A DNA stretch of 64,000 nt from Lanius collurio (GCA_020086605.1 JACBWW010000028.1:9121004-9185003); one strand, 5' to 3'; shown: positions 1-10,978, numbered from the stretch's first letter. Translations and numbers: made by a program. The notes: generated by a model from the letters alone, not told the origin.

Positions 1-2836
1 ACTCAGACTGCAGAGTTCTTCCTTACAGCTTCAAAATGTGTAAGTGAGCCTGATAACATTGATAATATTTACAAATATGGTCAACAGATATGAATGGGAT
101 TTTTCTACTAATAAGACAGTTTCTAAAAATTCAATAGCAATCTTCTCTTCCCAAAAAAGCAAAGAGCTTGAGGCCACCCCTCCCACTGCAAAAGACAAGT
201 ATCCTCTTCCTTGCAGTAACTGCTCTTTGCTACGATTACACAATGAGTTCAAAGCCAAGAGAGACAGGAATTTTATTTCTCAACTTCTAAAAGATTAATA
301 CAAACAATAGAAAGTAGACAAAATTAAAAACCTATTAAAAAAGTTGTTCTTGTAAAAGTGCTCTATCAAAAAAGTGAAGGCAAATGACCAGACACATTTT
401 AGTAAATTCTGTGTATTGCAAACTGTGACAATGACGCATGCAATTATCTTTGGGTGTTCACAGATTCTTAGTGTCTGTTTGGTAACATTTTAAATACATC
501 AAGAAAGTTCCACCACAGCAATACTGTTAAAAATACAAAGTAGAAGAAGGCTTACAGATTAAAGTATTGCAAGAAACATGCTTTAATAATCAAGCCTCTG
601 CTACATATTGTGTTCAGCAGTTACTAAAATGTGTCACTTGTGCACTGAGATGCACTTAAAAAAAAAAAAAAGTTAGTTCCAGGTCTTGCTAATGGAAGTA
701 AAATGTCCCTTGAGGACATTACTCTAGCACTAAAAGCATTTAGCTTTATACTTTAATTATTCACTTTTGGTTTGTTTTATTTTGGAAAAAAAAATCCCCA
801 TGAATAGTTTTTGCTATTATTCTGGTGTTACGGTTTATCAAGATCAGAGTAAGTAATTTCGTTAAAAATTCACATGTTTTTAATTTCTAAAATGTAAACT
901 TCTCAAGTAATATTTGTATAGTTAGCATAGTGTAGTAAAAGTGGTGATGATTATGAAAAGAGAAAGAGTTACATTAAAAAACTTCAAGACCATTACTAAA
1001 AGATAGTGGAATATGGATACACAAGAACACACAGACAAATATCTAGGATGCTGTTTTAGCCACATAAAAGACAGAGACTTTTCTTGTGAAGGAAAGGCAG
1101 TTGTTATTCATGTCATGCTTGAAGGCAACTCTCCAATGACCTTCCCTACAAGAAAAAAAAAAGGAGTTTAATAAATGCTATCTTCTTAAGCTCATACGTT
1201 TCTCTTACAAATTATAACAGAAAAGCTCCTTTGCACTGACAAAAACCAGAAAATTACTTTCCTTTGCTAGATGTTGGTTTGCTCTTATTTTCTTATGATC
1301 CTAAGGTAACACAAGAATAATAAACTAAATAATTGATCTATCAGCAAAAAAACACCAAATTACATCCTGAGCTGAGCTATGTATTTCTAAAAGTATCATA
1401 AATTAATCATCAAGCTCTTCTGAGAAAATATTTTGTAATGTATCCGTATGATGTGATCAACTCACATATAGACACACACACACACACAGAGACCCCTAAA
1501 AAAAAAAGGTAGAAAGGCTGCTTAAATAACAGAAGAACATATGCAATGATCATTAAAAATTATATCTTATTTGCATGAAGAATTACAGGTAGAACCCAAA
1601 TTAAGAAAATCTGCTTTTGCTTCACCCTCAACAAGTTTTTCCAGAGGAGCATCTCATGTTCAGTTGTTCCCTTTCTTTCAGGTTCAAAACAGGTTCAATA
1701 CTGTTTTGTTAAACCTATGTAGCAACAACCAAAGCCATGCTATTGATGAGGCAAAAGCTCAAGTGCAAGCTCAGGAACAGCTGGCAGCAGCAAGGGGAAG
1801 ATTTTACAAATACTTTATGTTCTAGCTTAAATTCTGCCCTTAGAGAAAACATTGATTTTTTTTTTAATAGCACTCTCATCAAAAGAACAGACTTCAGTGT
1901 TTCTTCCTCTCTGTAGATTTTTCAGCTCTTTAGCAGGAACTATTTTTATTTTTTCTTTTAAGGAGGAATAACCTGTTCTGAATATCCTACTTCCACATTC
2001 GTTTGTCAAGCAAAAGACGTAGACTTTCCAAGTTATGGTGTTGTTCTACTCAAGACTACTAGCATGCATGGCCTTTCTTTCTCCTGCTGCAATCACTTTG
2101 TGACAGACTGGGAATCATGGAACTGGATTCCAAAGACTTGTAAATGCTGTATGGTCACCCACCCACCTACTCTATAGGTGTTATGCAGGTACAGACAATG
2201 GAGAGCATTAAGGCAGAGTTCAGGGAGCAGCTCATCCTTTAGCCCTGTGCTCAAATAGGTTATGAAGGATGTGATTACAGATTGCCTCAGCTCCTTTCTG
2301 CTTTCACTGGTTTTGGTGCTGTACCAACAGTAAGCACGGGAAGAGCCTAAAGACAGCAAAATGAACTGCAATATGACATTAAAGACAAAAATGTATTTTA
2401 ACATGATTCTTGCTTAACCTGTGAGCTAGTCATCAGAACATATAAAATTGCCACAGCTTGGTCTTACTTCTCCAAGCTGGGTATGTGACTGTCTGCTGTC
2501 TAGCTGTGTCAAACATAGCTGTGTTTTAGACAATTTTAACTAGTTTGGATGCTGCTAATCACCTTACTGCTGATCAAACACAAAAAAACAACCCCTGAAC
2601 AAAAAAAACAACTTATAAACAAAACACTTCTAGAAAGAGCTGTAGAAAAGAGGTGTGCTTCAACTGCCACACCTAAAAAACCCAGAAAACAGTTTGCAGA
2701 GCCATCAGGGAAATGATGAACACTTGAGCAAGAACTCAACACTTAAACAACTAACAACATGTGTCTTTGTCCCTCCAAGGGCTTGAATTTCAAATCAGAG
2801 TGGTTGTCACGGCATCTACGACTTCATTACCTGATT
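1..2836. other. GNG10 3' UTR and downstream flank
   Basis: AT-rich sequence with the GNG10 3' UTR at its right end. It holds a short (CA)n run near 1474-1490 and several A-rich or T-rich tracts. I recognise no other gene with confidence. An open plus-strand frame at 44-298 is discussed in the findings. Confidence 0.5.
1945..1950 (-). terminator. Candidate GNG10 poly(A) signal
   Basis: AATAAA on the minus strand (tttatt as printed), about 890 bases after the GNG10 stop. Other minus-strand AATAAA copies lie at 776-781 and 272-277, so the true cleavage site is not decided by sequence alone. Confidence 0.3.
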
Positions 2837-2962
2837 TCAGAGCAGAGCACAGGATCGGGGTTCTCGGAAGGGATTGCTCCCTGCAGGAACCCCAACAAGC
2901 AAGGCATCTTTGCAGGCATTTTGCATACAGTACTGCTGGAGTTCTGCAGCTGCCTGAGAGAC
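2837..2962 (-). CDS. GNG10: GNG10 coding exon 2 with stop
   Basis: Codons 28-68 plus TGA, starting [11 protein letters not shown] and ending in the CaaX box CALL. The acceptor on the minus strand is ccttttcag. The 3' UTR continues to lower coordinates; its end is not certain. Confidence 0.97.
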   Translation of the reverse strand, partial: VSQAAAELQQYCMQNACKDALLVGVPAGSNPFREPRSCALL

Positions 2963-5900
2963 CTGAAAAGGAAAAACAAATCCAGAGAGGAAACTAATTC
3001 ATTCACAAGCATCTATTAAGCATTTCCTCTTGAAGAGCTATTATCAAACAGAGCTGGAGTGCAGCCAAATCACCTCTTGGATTCTAAAACACCAAGTAAA
3101 TTAGCACAGATGCACAATTTACAAAGCTCTGATGAAGCACCCATGAAATACTATGCCAGTGATAAGCCAGTGCAGAGGACTGAGGTGCAAGTAAAATGCT
3201 CAGAGCCATGACCATTTTCTGATCTACTGTAGTGTTTTCAGGTTTATATTTGAAATCTTATATCCTCTGATAATTTATTGAAAGGATTTTCATTCCAAAC
3301 TTCTAAACAACACAGAGTATAATAAGGAATGAAAGCAAAAAGATGAGGATGAAAAGTTTTTGAAGTCCAAATTGTCATCTTCCCCCAGCAGTGAAGTGAG
3401 AATTTCTAATCCACACTCTGGCCCCCCAAAAGGAGAGCCCAGAGCTGCAAAACAAGCCCAGGATCCCAAAGGTAAAATGTCCTCAACGCTGAACTCCCCT
3501 GCTCTCCTTGTGGATGGCAAGTCACTTATGTGCCTACATTTCTGAAGGAAAATGTAGAGGAATTCCCGGCTTCCCAGACATACATTAGGAACAGCTGTAG
3601 TGAACTGTTACAAGCCATGCTGTCTGATACATATTTTATAAAAGAAAATACTAAACATATTGATGGAGCTGTAAGTTCCCCTCTGACCTTACCTATTTTT
3701 CTTCCTACACAACTCTGCAATGTTGCCAAAACAACTACCAGAAGGACCATCCAAGCTTCCCAACCTCCTGTCTGAAGGAACCACCCCAGAACCTCAAAAG
3801 AATTTTGGTTCTGGCCCTTCCCATCTAACAGTATCTGGAAACACATAGGAAAGCTGGCCCAGCACCCACTTTTGTTTGCTATTTTGCTGCTCTCCTGTTC
3901 ACTGTCTTCCAGGTCTCCTCCAGGACACTCGTCCTGATAACTGCCTCAATTTACCCAGCAGTTGTCAGCACTTCAAGGAGTTGTTAGGAGAAGCATTTTC
4001 CCTCAGCCTCCCAGGTTCTCTTGAGCAGAGTAGAGGGAGAAGCATCTGCAGCAAGGATTCCTGCTAAGTCAAGCAGGTTTCATCACTCCTTCCTTACCTG
4101 AGGAGAAGCCCCTTCTGGAGGCTGCAGAACTCTCCTGCCCTGCCCAGTCCCTTGGACTCACCCCCTGCAGCATTAGCACAAAAACACAGTACCTGCCCCG
4201 TGGCTGCCTGATAGCCATGTGCACCACACGGCTATCAGGCAGCAATGCCACTAGCCAACACTGGTCAGGCCAAGGCCACGTGGAGCTTTTTCCTTGAAGA
4301 GTTAGCAGTTCCTACAGCATCTCCTTGCACTTTGCTGCCAAACCCCCAACACATACTGAGCTATGTATATCCTGGTATATCCTCAAAAGACACAAACCAG
4401 AACTGCCTACTTAGTCCTACCTATGCCCTATAACATTCTTCTTTTCTCCCATTCACACAGAAACTTTCTGCAGTATTTCATCACATGACGAACACGCTCC
4501 CTTCAGCAGCCTCCTGCATGCAAGATGTGTATGGGTACTTCTTTCCTACTCAGTTTCCTCTTTCTGAAAATATTGTTCCTGTCTACTTTTTTAGCCAGCA
4601 GAGTAAACAAAATCACCATTGGAACTTGGCAGTATGGAATGTATTTTTAAAAATCCTTTCATAACCAGCTTCCGTCTGGAAACACATTGTCTATTCAAAG
4701 TAGATGAAACAATGTTTTCTCCTATTTCAGTGCTTGCTAAAACTGAACCGAGTGGTTTTTCATCAGCTGAATGTATTTCACATTATTTTTATACTGTATG
4801 TAGAGAAACACAGATGACACAATGTATTTTTAATTGTGTATCATTTCAAAGCCATGAACAGGCTCCTAGAACAGCAGACCTGGAAAGAGATTACTGTGCA
4901 CAATGCTGCAAGAAAAATGAGACTGAGGTCCATCAAGGAATACAAGCAAACTCATGAAAAATACGCAGCCTTGAGAAGTCCAGCTCCAGAATATGTTACT
5001 GCCACAAAATGACACCTGTAAACTACAAACTATGTATCTTATAGCCACTACCCATCTACAAAAATAACAGCGAGGAGGAGGTATATGCCTCAAAATGAGC
5101 AGGAACAGAGATCCAGGCACCAACAATAACTGGTAGGCAACTATTTCAGTGTTTGACAATACCCCTCTTGCCACAAGAGTCTCCATTTCTACTCTGAAAC
5201 GTGCTGGTTTTCACATATTCCCACACGTCACTGCAGTGATAAACACAGTCACTTCTAGTGAATAAAGCATCTGCTAATTCAGTTTTGCTAATAAAATGTA
5301 GTAACATTAACAAATTGACTAGGATGATATCCAAAAGCCATAGTGGTTTCACCTCACGATGAGCACTTCAAATTTTCACCAGCCTAGGCCAGGAGTAGTG
5401 GGAATAAGTATTTGGAATTATTTTTAAATCAATTAGCTAAGTTCCTGCAGCTCAGTGTGTTGGCACTATCGTTCGGACTGAGGAAGCTTGTCTTTCGTGA
5501 ATGGCCAGAGAAAAATGGCGAATGCAAAGAGGGAGACAAGGAAAGTGCAAGATACAAACTAATTTGACCTCCGTCATTTCACAGACTATGCTGGACTTCG
5601 TACGTGGTGATGGACCCTCCACATCTGCTGGAAACCAAGAGCTGTCTCGGTCAGGTCACCAGACCTGAGGAGCTGGCATATGACAGGACTGCCTCATCAT
5701 GATGCCTTTGTCTGGAAACGTGCAAGCAGAAGGTTCATGCATGCGTAGCAAATTGCCTGCCTTCCCCAAGTATGCCAGCGGGTACCACCCCGCACCACCT
5801 CCCCCTGCAGATCCTGCCAGCGCTCCGATGCAGGGGGGGATCGGGCTGCGAGGAACTACTCCCGATTATCTGCTTGCTGGTGCAGAACTAACGAGGAGCT

Positions 5901-6226
5901 GCTGTATTATTTACCACGGCTCCTTCCACCAGGGAACGGCACTCGCTCCATCGCTCCCGCGGGGCCGGGGCTCGGAGCCCGCCGGGCACAGGCAGCCCTC
6001 ACCCCCTTCCTTCCCAGGACGGGCGGCGCGGATCTGAGCAGAGGAAGAGGCAGGAGCGGCTCCTCTCCCCCGCCCCGCCGCGGGGGTCTCCGCAGCCCGC
6101 GCCTCCTCCGGTCCCGGGGGCCCCGCACTGCGCGCCCCGGCTCACCTTGATCCTCTCCACGGCCGCCTCCAGCTTCAGCTGCTCCACCAGCCGCTGCATG
6201 GTGCTCAAACTACCGCCCGACGACAT
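2837..6226 (-). CDS. GNG10: GNG10, G-protein gamma-10 subunit (whole coding span, 2 exons)
   Basis: Encodes the gamma-10 subunit of heterotrimeric G proteins, which pairs with a beta subunit at the inner face of the plasma membrane and passes on GPCR signals. Exon 1 (6226 down to 6146) and exon 2 (2962 down to 2837) join in phase 0 to give 68 codons, the length of human GNG10. The N-terminal helix ([15 protein letters not shown]) binds the beta subunit. The [12 protein letters not shown] tail ends in a CaaX box, CALL, whose final Leu predicts geranylgeranylation. The start is the first ATG in a CpG island and gives MSSG; an in-frame Met follows at codon 10. Splice sites are gtgag and tttcag. 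The gene lies downstream of DNAJC25 on the same strand. The family match is from knowledge of vertebrate GNG10, and the residues are seen directly. Confidence 0.97.
2963..6145 (-). other. GNG10 intron 1
   Basis: A 3.2-kb phase-0 intron between the two GNG10 exons. The left part is ordinary AT-rich intron sequence and the last few hundred bases rise into the CpG island of exon 1. I see no repeat family or RNA gene in it; the short open frames show no protein-like conservation that I recognise. Confidence 0.8.
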
Positions 6227-6470
6227 ACCGAAGCCGCGGAGAACACCGAGGGGATGAAGCGGGAGGCAGCGCGACTCCGGCGGGCTGGACTCGGCTGGGC
6301 TCGGCTCCCTCCGCCCCGGGGAGGGGCCGGGGCCGCTCCGCCCGCAGCCCCGCGGCACCGCCCCGGCGCTCGGCCGGAAGCCCCTGCGCGCTGCCGTCTG
6401 CAGCGCCTTACAGTGGCGCTGGGTGTGAGGGGTCGGGCTTCTTTGGGGGCAGGAAATCTGCTGGTTAAAG
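5780..6470 (-). promoter_or_regulatory. CpG-island promoter of GNG10
   Basis: A GC- and CpG-rich block around coding exon 1, extending about 240 bases upstream of the ATG on the minus strand. It has G/C-rich boxes and no TATA box at a useful distance, as for a housekeeping promoter. The exact start site is not visible. A long purine-rich tract begins just upstream, at 6482. Confidence 0.7.
6146..6226 (-). CDS. GNG10: GNG10 coding exon 1
   Basis: Codons 1-27, starting [11 protein letters not shown] and ending ERIK. The donor on the minus strand is AAG|gtgagc, phase 0. The exon sits inside a CpG island, as expected for a first exon. Confidence 0.96.
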
Positions 6471-6481
6471 CACGGCGGAAA

Positions 6482-6685
6482 ACATAAAAGGAAACAAAAA
6501 AATAAATTGAGGAGCCAGGGGGTGGAGGGGGAGGAAGAGGGGGGGCGGGTGGGGAGGAAGGGTGGAAAAAAGAAAAGAGGAAAAGGAGGAAAAACGGGGA
6601 AAAGGAGAGAAAAAAGAAAAAAGGAGGGAAAGGGGGAAAATAACTGGGGAAAAAAGATGGGGGAAGACGAGAGGAGAAAGGCAAT
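6482..6685 (+). repeat. Polypurine (GGA/GAAA) tract upstream of GNG10
   Basis: About 200 bases in which the plus strand is almost entirely A and G, with G runs of 4-7 mixed with A runs. The opposite polypyrimidine strand produces a spurious 159-codon open frame rich in F, P and S. The tract lies some 260-460 bases upstream of the GNG10 ATG. It is low-complexity sequence of the kind that can form triplex or quadruplex DNA. Confidence 0.85.
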
Positions 6686-6687
6686 TC

Positions 6688-6965
6688 ACAGAATCTTAGA
6701 ATAGTTTGGATCTGAAGGGTCTTTAAATATGGTCTAGTTCTAACCTCACCACTTTGGGCAGGGATGCTACATACTACATCAGGTTGCTCAGAGCTCCATC
6801 CAACTTGGTCTTGAACACTGACAGAGATGGAGTTCTAAACATGTATTCTGCCCACAGGCAGATTTTAGGTTCCAAATGCTTGGCAACTGCTGCCAGTGTT
6901 GCTGCATCGCCCCTCTCCCCACCCAGCACTGTTCACCACCATTTCAGCAGCGACCATAAATAAGT
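6688..6965 (-). mobile_element. CR1 LINE 3' end fragment
   Basis: On the plus strand it begins cacagaatcttagaatagtt and continues with the reversed CR1 3' region (a decayed 'ctaacctcaccactttgggc', 'ttgctcagagctccatccaa', 'tcttgaacactgacagagat' series). The orientation is minus. This is a 5'-truncated copy, the usual state of avian CR1. Confidence 0.85.
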
Positions 6966-7868
6966 CCTCTCACTTTCTGGCAGGCGTTTGCCAGCTATTA
7001 GTTTGCTGGCTTGTTAAAAAATTGGTGGGATGAAGCTTGTAGCCTCAAATGGTTGCTCTGAACATATGACAGGACAGCCAGCCAGGATGGGTTTGTGGAA
7101 GACAAGTCCTGCCTGACCAACCTGATGTCCTTCAATAGAAAGGTGACACCTAGAGAGTGAGGGAAAGGCTGTGGATGTTGTCTTCAGAAAAGCCTTTGCC
7201 ATCATCTCCCACAGCATTCTCATGGAGAAACTGTCAGCTCACGATGTTTATGAATGAACTCTTTGCTTGGTAAAAAACGGGCTGTATAGCTGAAGCCAAA
7301 AAGTTGTGGTGAATGGGGTTAAATCTGGCTGGTAGCTGGTCACTAGTAGTGTTCCCCAGGGGTCAGTATTTGGGCCAGCCCTATTTAATGTCTTCATTAA
7401 CTACCTCGGTGAGAGGATAAAGTCCACTCTCGGCAAGGTCACAGATGACACCAAGTTGAATGGGAGTGTTGACCTGCAATAGGTCAGGAAGGCTCTGCAG
7501 AGAGATCAGGACAGGCTGAATTGATGGACTGAAGCCAATTGCATGAGGTTACACAAGGCCAAGTGCTGAGTGTTGCCCTTGGGTCAGAACACCCCAGACA
7601 GTGGGGTTGTCCCAGGTTGGGACAAAGCGGCTGGAAGGTTGCCTGGCAGAAAAGGATTTGGGTCTGCTGGTCAACAGCAGCTGAACATGGCCCAGCATGT
7701 GCCCAGGTGGCCAAGAAGGACAGTGGCATCCTGGTCTGTATCAGCAGTAGTGTGGCAGCAGGACCAGGGCAGGGATTGTCCCTCTTTACCTGGCACTGGT
7801 GAGTCCACATCTCATGTCATGTGCCCAGTTCTGGGCCTCTCACAACAAGAAAAACATTGAGGTGCTGC

Positions 7869-8337
7869 TGTTGCCAAATTTTCTAACTCGGACATTTAGA
7901 TAGACACAAAGTCAGGTTTAGAAAGAAGACATTGTTTATTGTGCAGAGGGTGCAAGGTAGAAGTTTTCCTACAAATTAAGCACACCAAGGAGTAAATACT
8001 GAGAGAATTTATACATAAAAGTTTACCTAAACCCACCTTTTTAATACCTACTTACCACCTACCTCTTGCATAGTCATTTAGTTTGCACAGCCTTATGACA
8101 TGTCACTGTGCCTGCATGGGCCTCTTTGGAGGTCTCTAGTGGTTGCTTTTCATCATCTTGGGAGGTGTCCTCTACAGAGTCTTCAATAAAGTTCAGCTCA
8201 GGTCAAGCACAACCCAAGGTTGAGTGCCAAAGAAGATGTGATCTGCAGCTCCAGTTTAAACGATTGCCAAGCAGGACATAAGATTCAGAAGCTTCCTGTT
8301 AACCTCAAGCAACACCTGTTTAACCCACCTAACAACA
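7869..8337 (-). mobile_element. Solo LTR inside CR1 (LTR A)
   Basis: On the minus strand this block starts TGTTGTTAGG and ends GGCAACA, so it has the TG...CA form. It holds a TATA-like TATAAAT (8003-8017 region) followed by AATAAAC at 7934-7940 in the right order for U3-R-U5. It interrupts CR1 right after gaggtgctg. A clean target duplication was not found, so the edges are approximate. The family is unknown. Confidence 0.65.
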
Positions 8338-8341
8338 TCTG

Positions 8342-8823
8342 TTTGTGTCAGTGATTGAGGCATGGACTCAGACTGGCAGGGAATCCAAATTGTTTATTCA
8401 AAGAAATGAGCTTGTTTTATACACTTTTCTAAGGCACAGCATTTCCTTTCTATGGTAATCCTCACTATGTGATCTATCCCATATTGCCACATCAGCAACA
8501 CACTTTCCAAATGTCCTTCTATGGGATGATCACTCGCTGCTCATCTGTCTGTCAGCTCCAGGCAGGCTCCTCTCCATAGGGTCTGGCGTGTGACACCTCC
8601 TCCCCCCAGGGTCCTGTGGAGACAAGCCTCTGTGTGCTGCCATGTGCTCCTTTGTGCTGCCATGTGCCTCTGCAGTATGTCTCACAGCCTGCAGCTCAAT
8701 TCTATCTTCTTTCATCCCACAATTTGTATTCAAAGGAGGGGTTAAAGGTGAGAATAATACCACCAGCTTTCATCTGCAACAGAGATCAAAGGAAGGGACA
8801 GAGAATTCTGCTTAAAGACATCA
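8342..8823 (-). mobile_element. Second solo LTR next to LTR A (LTR B)
   Basis: On the minus strand it shows a TATA box (GTATAAAAC, 8414-8422) and then GAATAAAC (8392-8399), followed by a U5-like end finishing CACTGACACA. Its sequence differs from LTR A, so it is another family. CR1 resumes at 8824 with ctggagcatgtccag. The 5' edge (near TGATGTC on the minus strand) is inferred from where CR1 resumes. Confidence 0.55.
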
Positions 8824-9019
8824 CTGGAGCATGTCCAGAAAAAGGTAAGAAAGCTGGTGAAGAGTCTGGAGCAGAAGTCCTGTGAGAAGAGGTTGAGGGA
8901 CCTTGGGTTGTTTAGCCTGGAGAAAAGGAGGCTCAAGGAATCCTTATCACTCTGTACAACTGCCTGAAAGGAGGTTGTACCCAGGTCAGCCTTCTTCTCC
9001 CAGTTAACAAGTGACAGGA

Positions 9020-10402
9020 TGTAGTGGGTTGAATCTGAGTTGATAGACAGATTTTTAGACCAATGGCGCTTCTCGAAAATTTGCGCATTTAAGCCGCCCA
9101 GAAAGGCGGGAGTTCCTCTTGTTCCACCCGCCTGAGGAAGGTGGGGAGGCCTCGGAGCCTCCGAGCCCCGCCGGGCCGAGGCCTGGCCGGGCCGGGCCAA
9201 AGCCCCGGCCCCCTTCTCCTCTTCCTGATGCCGCAGCACGGACCCTGGGCCACTGGGGAAAGAGCCATGGACTGCTAAGCTCAGCCGTGGACTGCCAGAC
9301 AGCCGGACTTGGCCATGGACTGCTAAACTCAGCCGCGGACTGCCAGACAGCCGAACCCGGCCATGGACTGCTGCGCAGCTGGGACCTTTCCAGAGCGGCT
9401 TCACCGGACCGGCGGGTCCTTTCACCTCCCCGCCCCCGCTCTCCACGTGGAGCCGGCGGGAGCCGGCAGGAGCCTCCCTTCTGCAGCCAGCACACTTCGA
9501 GCTGAACCACCATGCAGCCAGCAGCACAAAAAGAGCGAGGTTTTCTTCATAAAGCTTGCATAAGACCATTTTTGAACATAGGAATTTCAGAGTCAGAAAG
9601 AGTGAGCCATGTGAGACAAAGCTGAAATGGCGGCGGAGAAAAGGGGCGGTGCCGCGTTCCTCGCGCGGAGCTTAAAAATACCTCTTGCATGCGGTGGTAA
9701 GAATCTGTAATATCTCAAACTGTTTGTCTCTGTAATCCATTTGAAGTATATGGGGGGATGGAAGACTTATGTGCGGCCCTTGAAGTTTGTAAAGAGAGAG
9801 TGCGAGAGTACCTATGCCCAGATATACATAGAAGCAGTGAGAAGCTTTTAAAGATTTGTAGCAGAAAAAGCCTTTGTGTTCAAGCCAAAGTGACCCATCC
9901 TTAAAAAGTTGATTACCCCATGTGATGGCCCAGGTGTGGCAGTGTGAAAAAAAAAACTGATGTTTTTTTTCATAGAAGAGATATATTACACCACAGCAGA
10001 TTGTTTCTTTCCGGGCGGATCTGTTGTTGGGGGGCAGTTTGAGGAACCATGTGAAGCAAGAAGAAGAAACCCTTTTTTCCTTAAGCATAAGAAAAAGACC
10101 CTTTTTTAAGAACTGTAACACTGACTAGAATCCTATGTTATGTTATGTTATCTTTTGTGCTAGTTAAAAAAGAAGAGTAAAGTGCTGAGAAGAAGAGAGC
10201 AAGGGAGAGGGTGTGTGTGTTTTAATTTTTTGTTAAATCTTTTAACTTTTAATTCTGTTAGTAATAAACTTTTTTTTCTCTCTTATTACTGCAACTATTT
10301 AAGTGTAAACCTGTTTTTTTGCCTCGCAGCCATCTAGTTTTCCTCAATATTTTCTTATTGATACTTTAAATGCTTGACGCTCAGTTGTGTCAAACCACAA
10401 CA
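9020..10402 (+). mobile_element. Long (1.38 kb) solo LTR with 5-bp target duplication (LTR D)
   Basis: Starts TGTAGTGGGTT and ends AAACCACAACA, near-perfect inverted ends. It is flanked by the direct repeat CAGGA at 9015-9019 and 10403-10407, and CR1 continues on both sides. A 5-bp duplication fits ERVL-type integration. The left half is very GC-rich and contains a 48-bp tandem repeat, then a YY1-type motif AAATGGCGGC (9625-9634), a GC box (ggggcgg) and an AT-rich TATA-like cttaaaaata (about 9671). An AATAAA lies at 10263-10268. No retroviral gene is present. Confidence 0.82.
9264..9378 (+). repeat. 48-bp tandem repeat, about 2.4 copies, inside LTR D
   Basis: Units begin at 9264, 9312 and 9360, each with gccatggactgct. 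The first two are nearly identical over 48 bases and the third is cut short. Each unit itself holds two related 'ggactgc' halves. It lies in the U3 part of the LTR, where tandem repeats often act as enhancers in retroviral LTRs (inference). Confidence 0.85.
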
Positions 10403-10453
10403 CAGGACAAGAAGAAATTGCCTGATGATGCACCAGTAGAAGTTCAGATTGTA

Positions 10454-10751
10454 TGTTAGGGTGGAGGTGCCTCTCCCTGAAATCCCGGGGGAGGGACCCT
10501 GCAGGGTACGGGTCTGTCCCTGTCCCTGCTCCCCTGTCACGTGTGCCCCATACCTGTTCCTGATTTGGTGGTTTTTGGGTGCCCGGGCCGGGAGGAGAGC
10601 AGGGTCCCATGACTGGGGTCTGCCTGGGAACTCCAGCCATGCGGCTGGAGGAATAAGTCATCCCTGAACATCTAAAGAAATATCTCTTCATCTTTCCTTC
10701 CAACTTCATCGCTATCTTATACATGTTGTAAGGATTCCCCGCACTACAACA
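10454..10751 (+). mobile_element. 298-bp solo LTR inside CR1 (LTR F)
   Basis: Starts TGTTAGGGTGGAGG and ends CACTACAACA, the TG...CA form with a short inverted TGTT/AACA. It has a GC-rich left half, then gaataag near 10651 and an AT-richer end, the layout of a short avian LTR. CR1 breaks at ...cagattgta and resumes at tattaggaaaaa. A matching target duplication is not evident after mutation. Confidence 0.65.
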
Positions 10752-10978
10752 TATTAGGAAAAATTTCTTCATTGAAAGAGTTGTATAACATTGGAACAGT
10801 CTGTCCAGAGAAGTGGTAGAGTCACCATCTCTATGAGTGTCCAAAGCACATGTGGATATGACACCTGAGGACACGGTTTGGTGGTGAACATGGTGGTGGT
10901 GCTACATTTATGGTTGGACTTGATGGTCTTAATGGTCTTTTCCAATTTTAATGATTCTATAATTCTGTAGGGATAACC

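Larger units (their letters stand above)
7020..10978 (+). mobile_element. CR1 LINE copy split into four pieces by LTR insertions
   Basis: Plus-strand CR1 sequence covering the end of ORF2 and the 3' UTR appears in order in four blocks: 7020-7867, 8824-9019, 10403-10453 and 10752-10978. The first block carries reverse-transcriptase-region sequence around the decayed 'gtgttccccaggggtcagta', and the last ends with the CR1 tail 'gattctataattctgtag'. Each block resumes where the previous one stopped, so the intervening LTRs landed in one pre-existing copy. Many stops and indels show that it is dead. Confidence 0.88.

Noticed and set aside
2093..2404. 103-codon minus-strand frame downstream of GNG10
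   Set aside because: Lies in or beyond the GNG10 3' UTR, with no Kozak or splice context and no recognised similarity.
6205..6684. 159-codon minus-strand open frame rich in F, P, S and R
   Set aside because: It is the reverse of the polypurine tract plus the CpG island; low-complexity bias explains the lack of stops.
8742..9569. 275-codon minus-strand open frame
   Set aside because: It crosses from CR1 into the GC-rich U3 of an LTR and includes the 48-bp tandem repeat. It looks like no known protein; GC richness explains its length.
10453..10758. 8-bp near-duplication (atgttagg/atattagg) suggesting a hAT-type DNA transposon
   Set aside because: The unit reads better as an LTR from TGTTAGGG to ACAACA with an LTR-like internal layout; the 8-mers partly belong to the LTR start and to CR1 itself.
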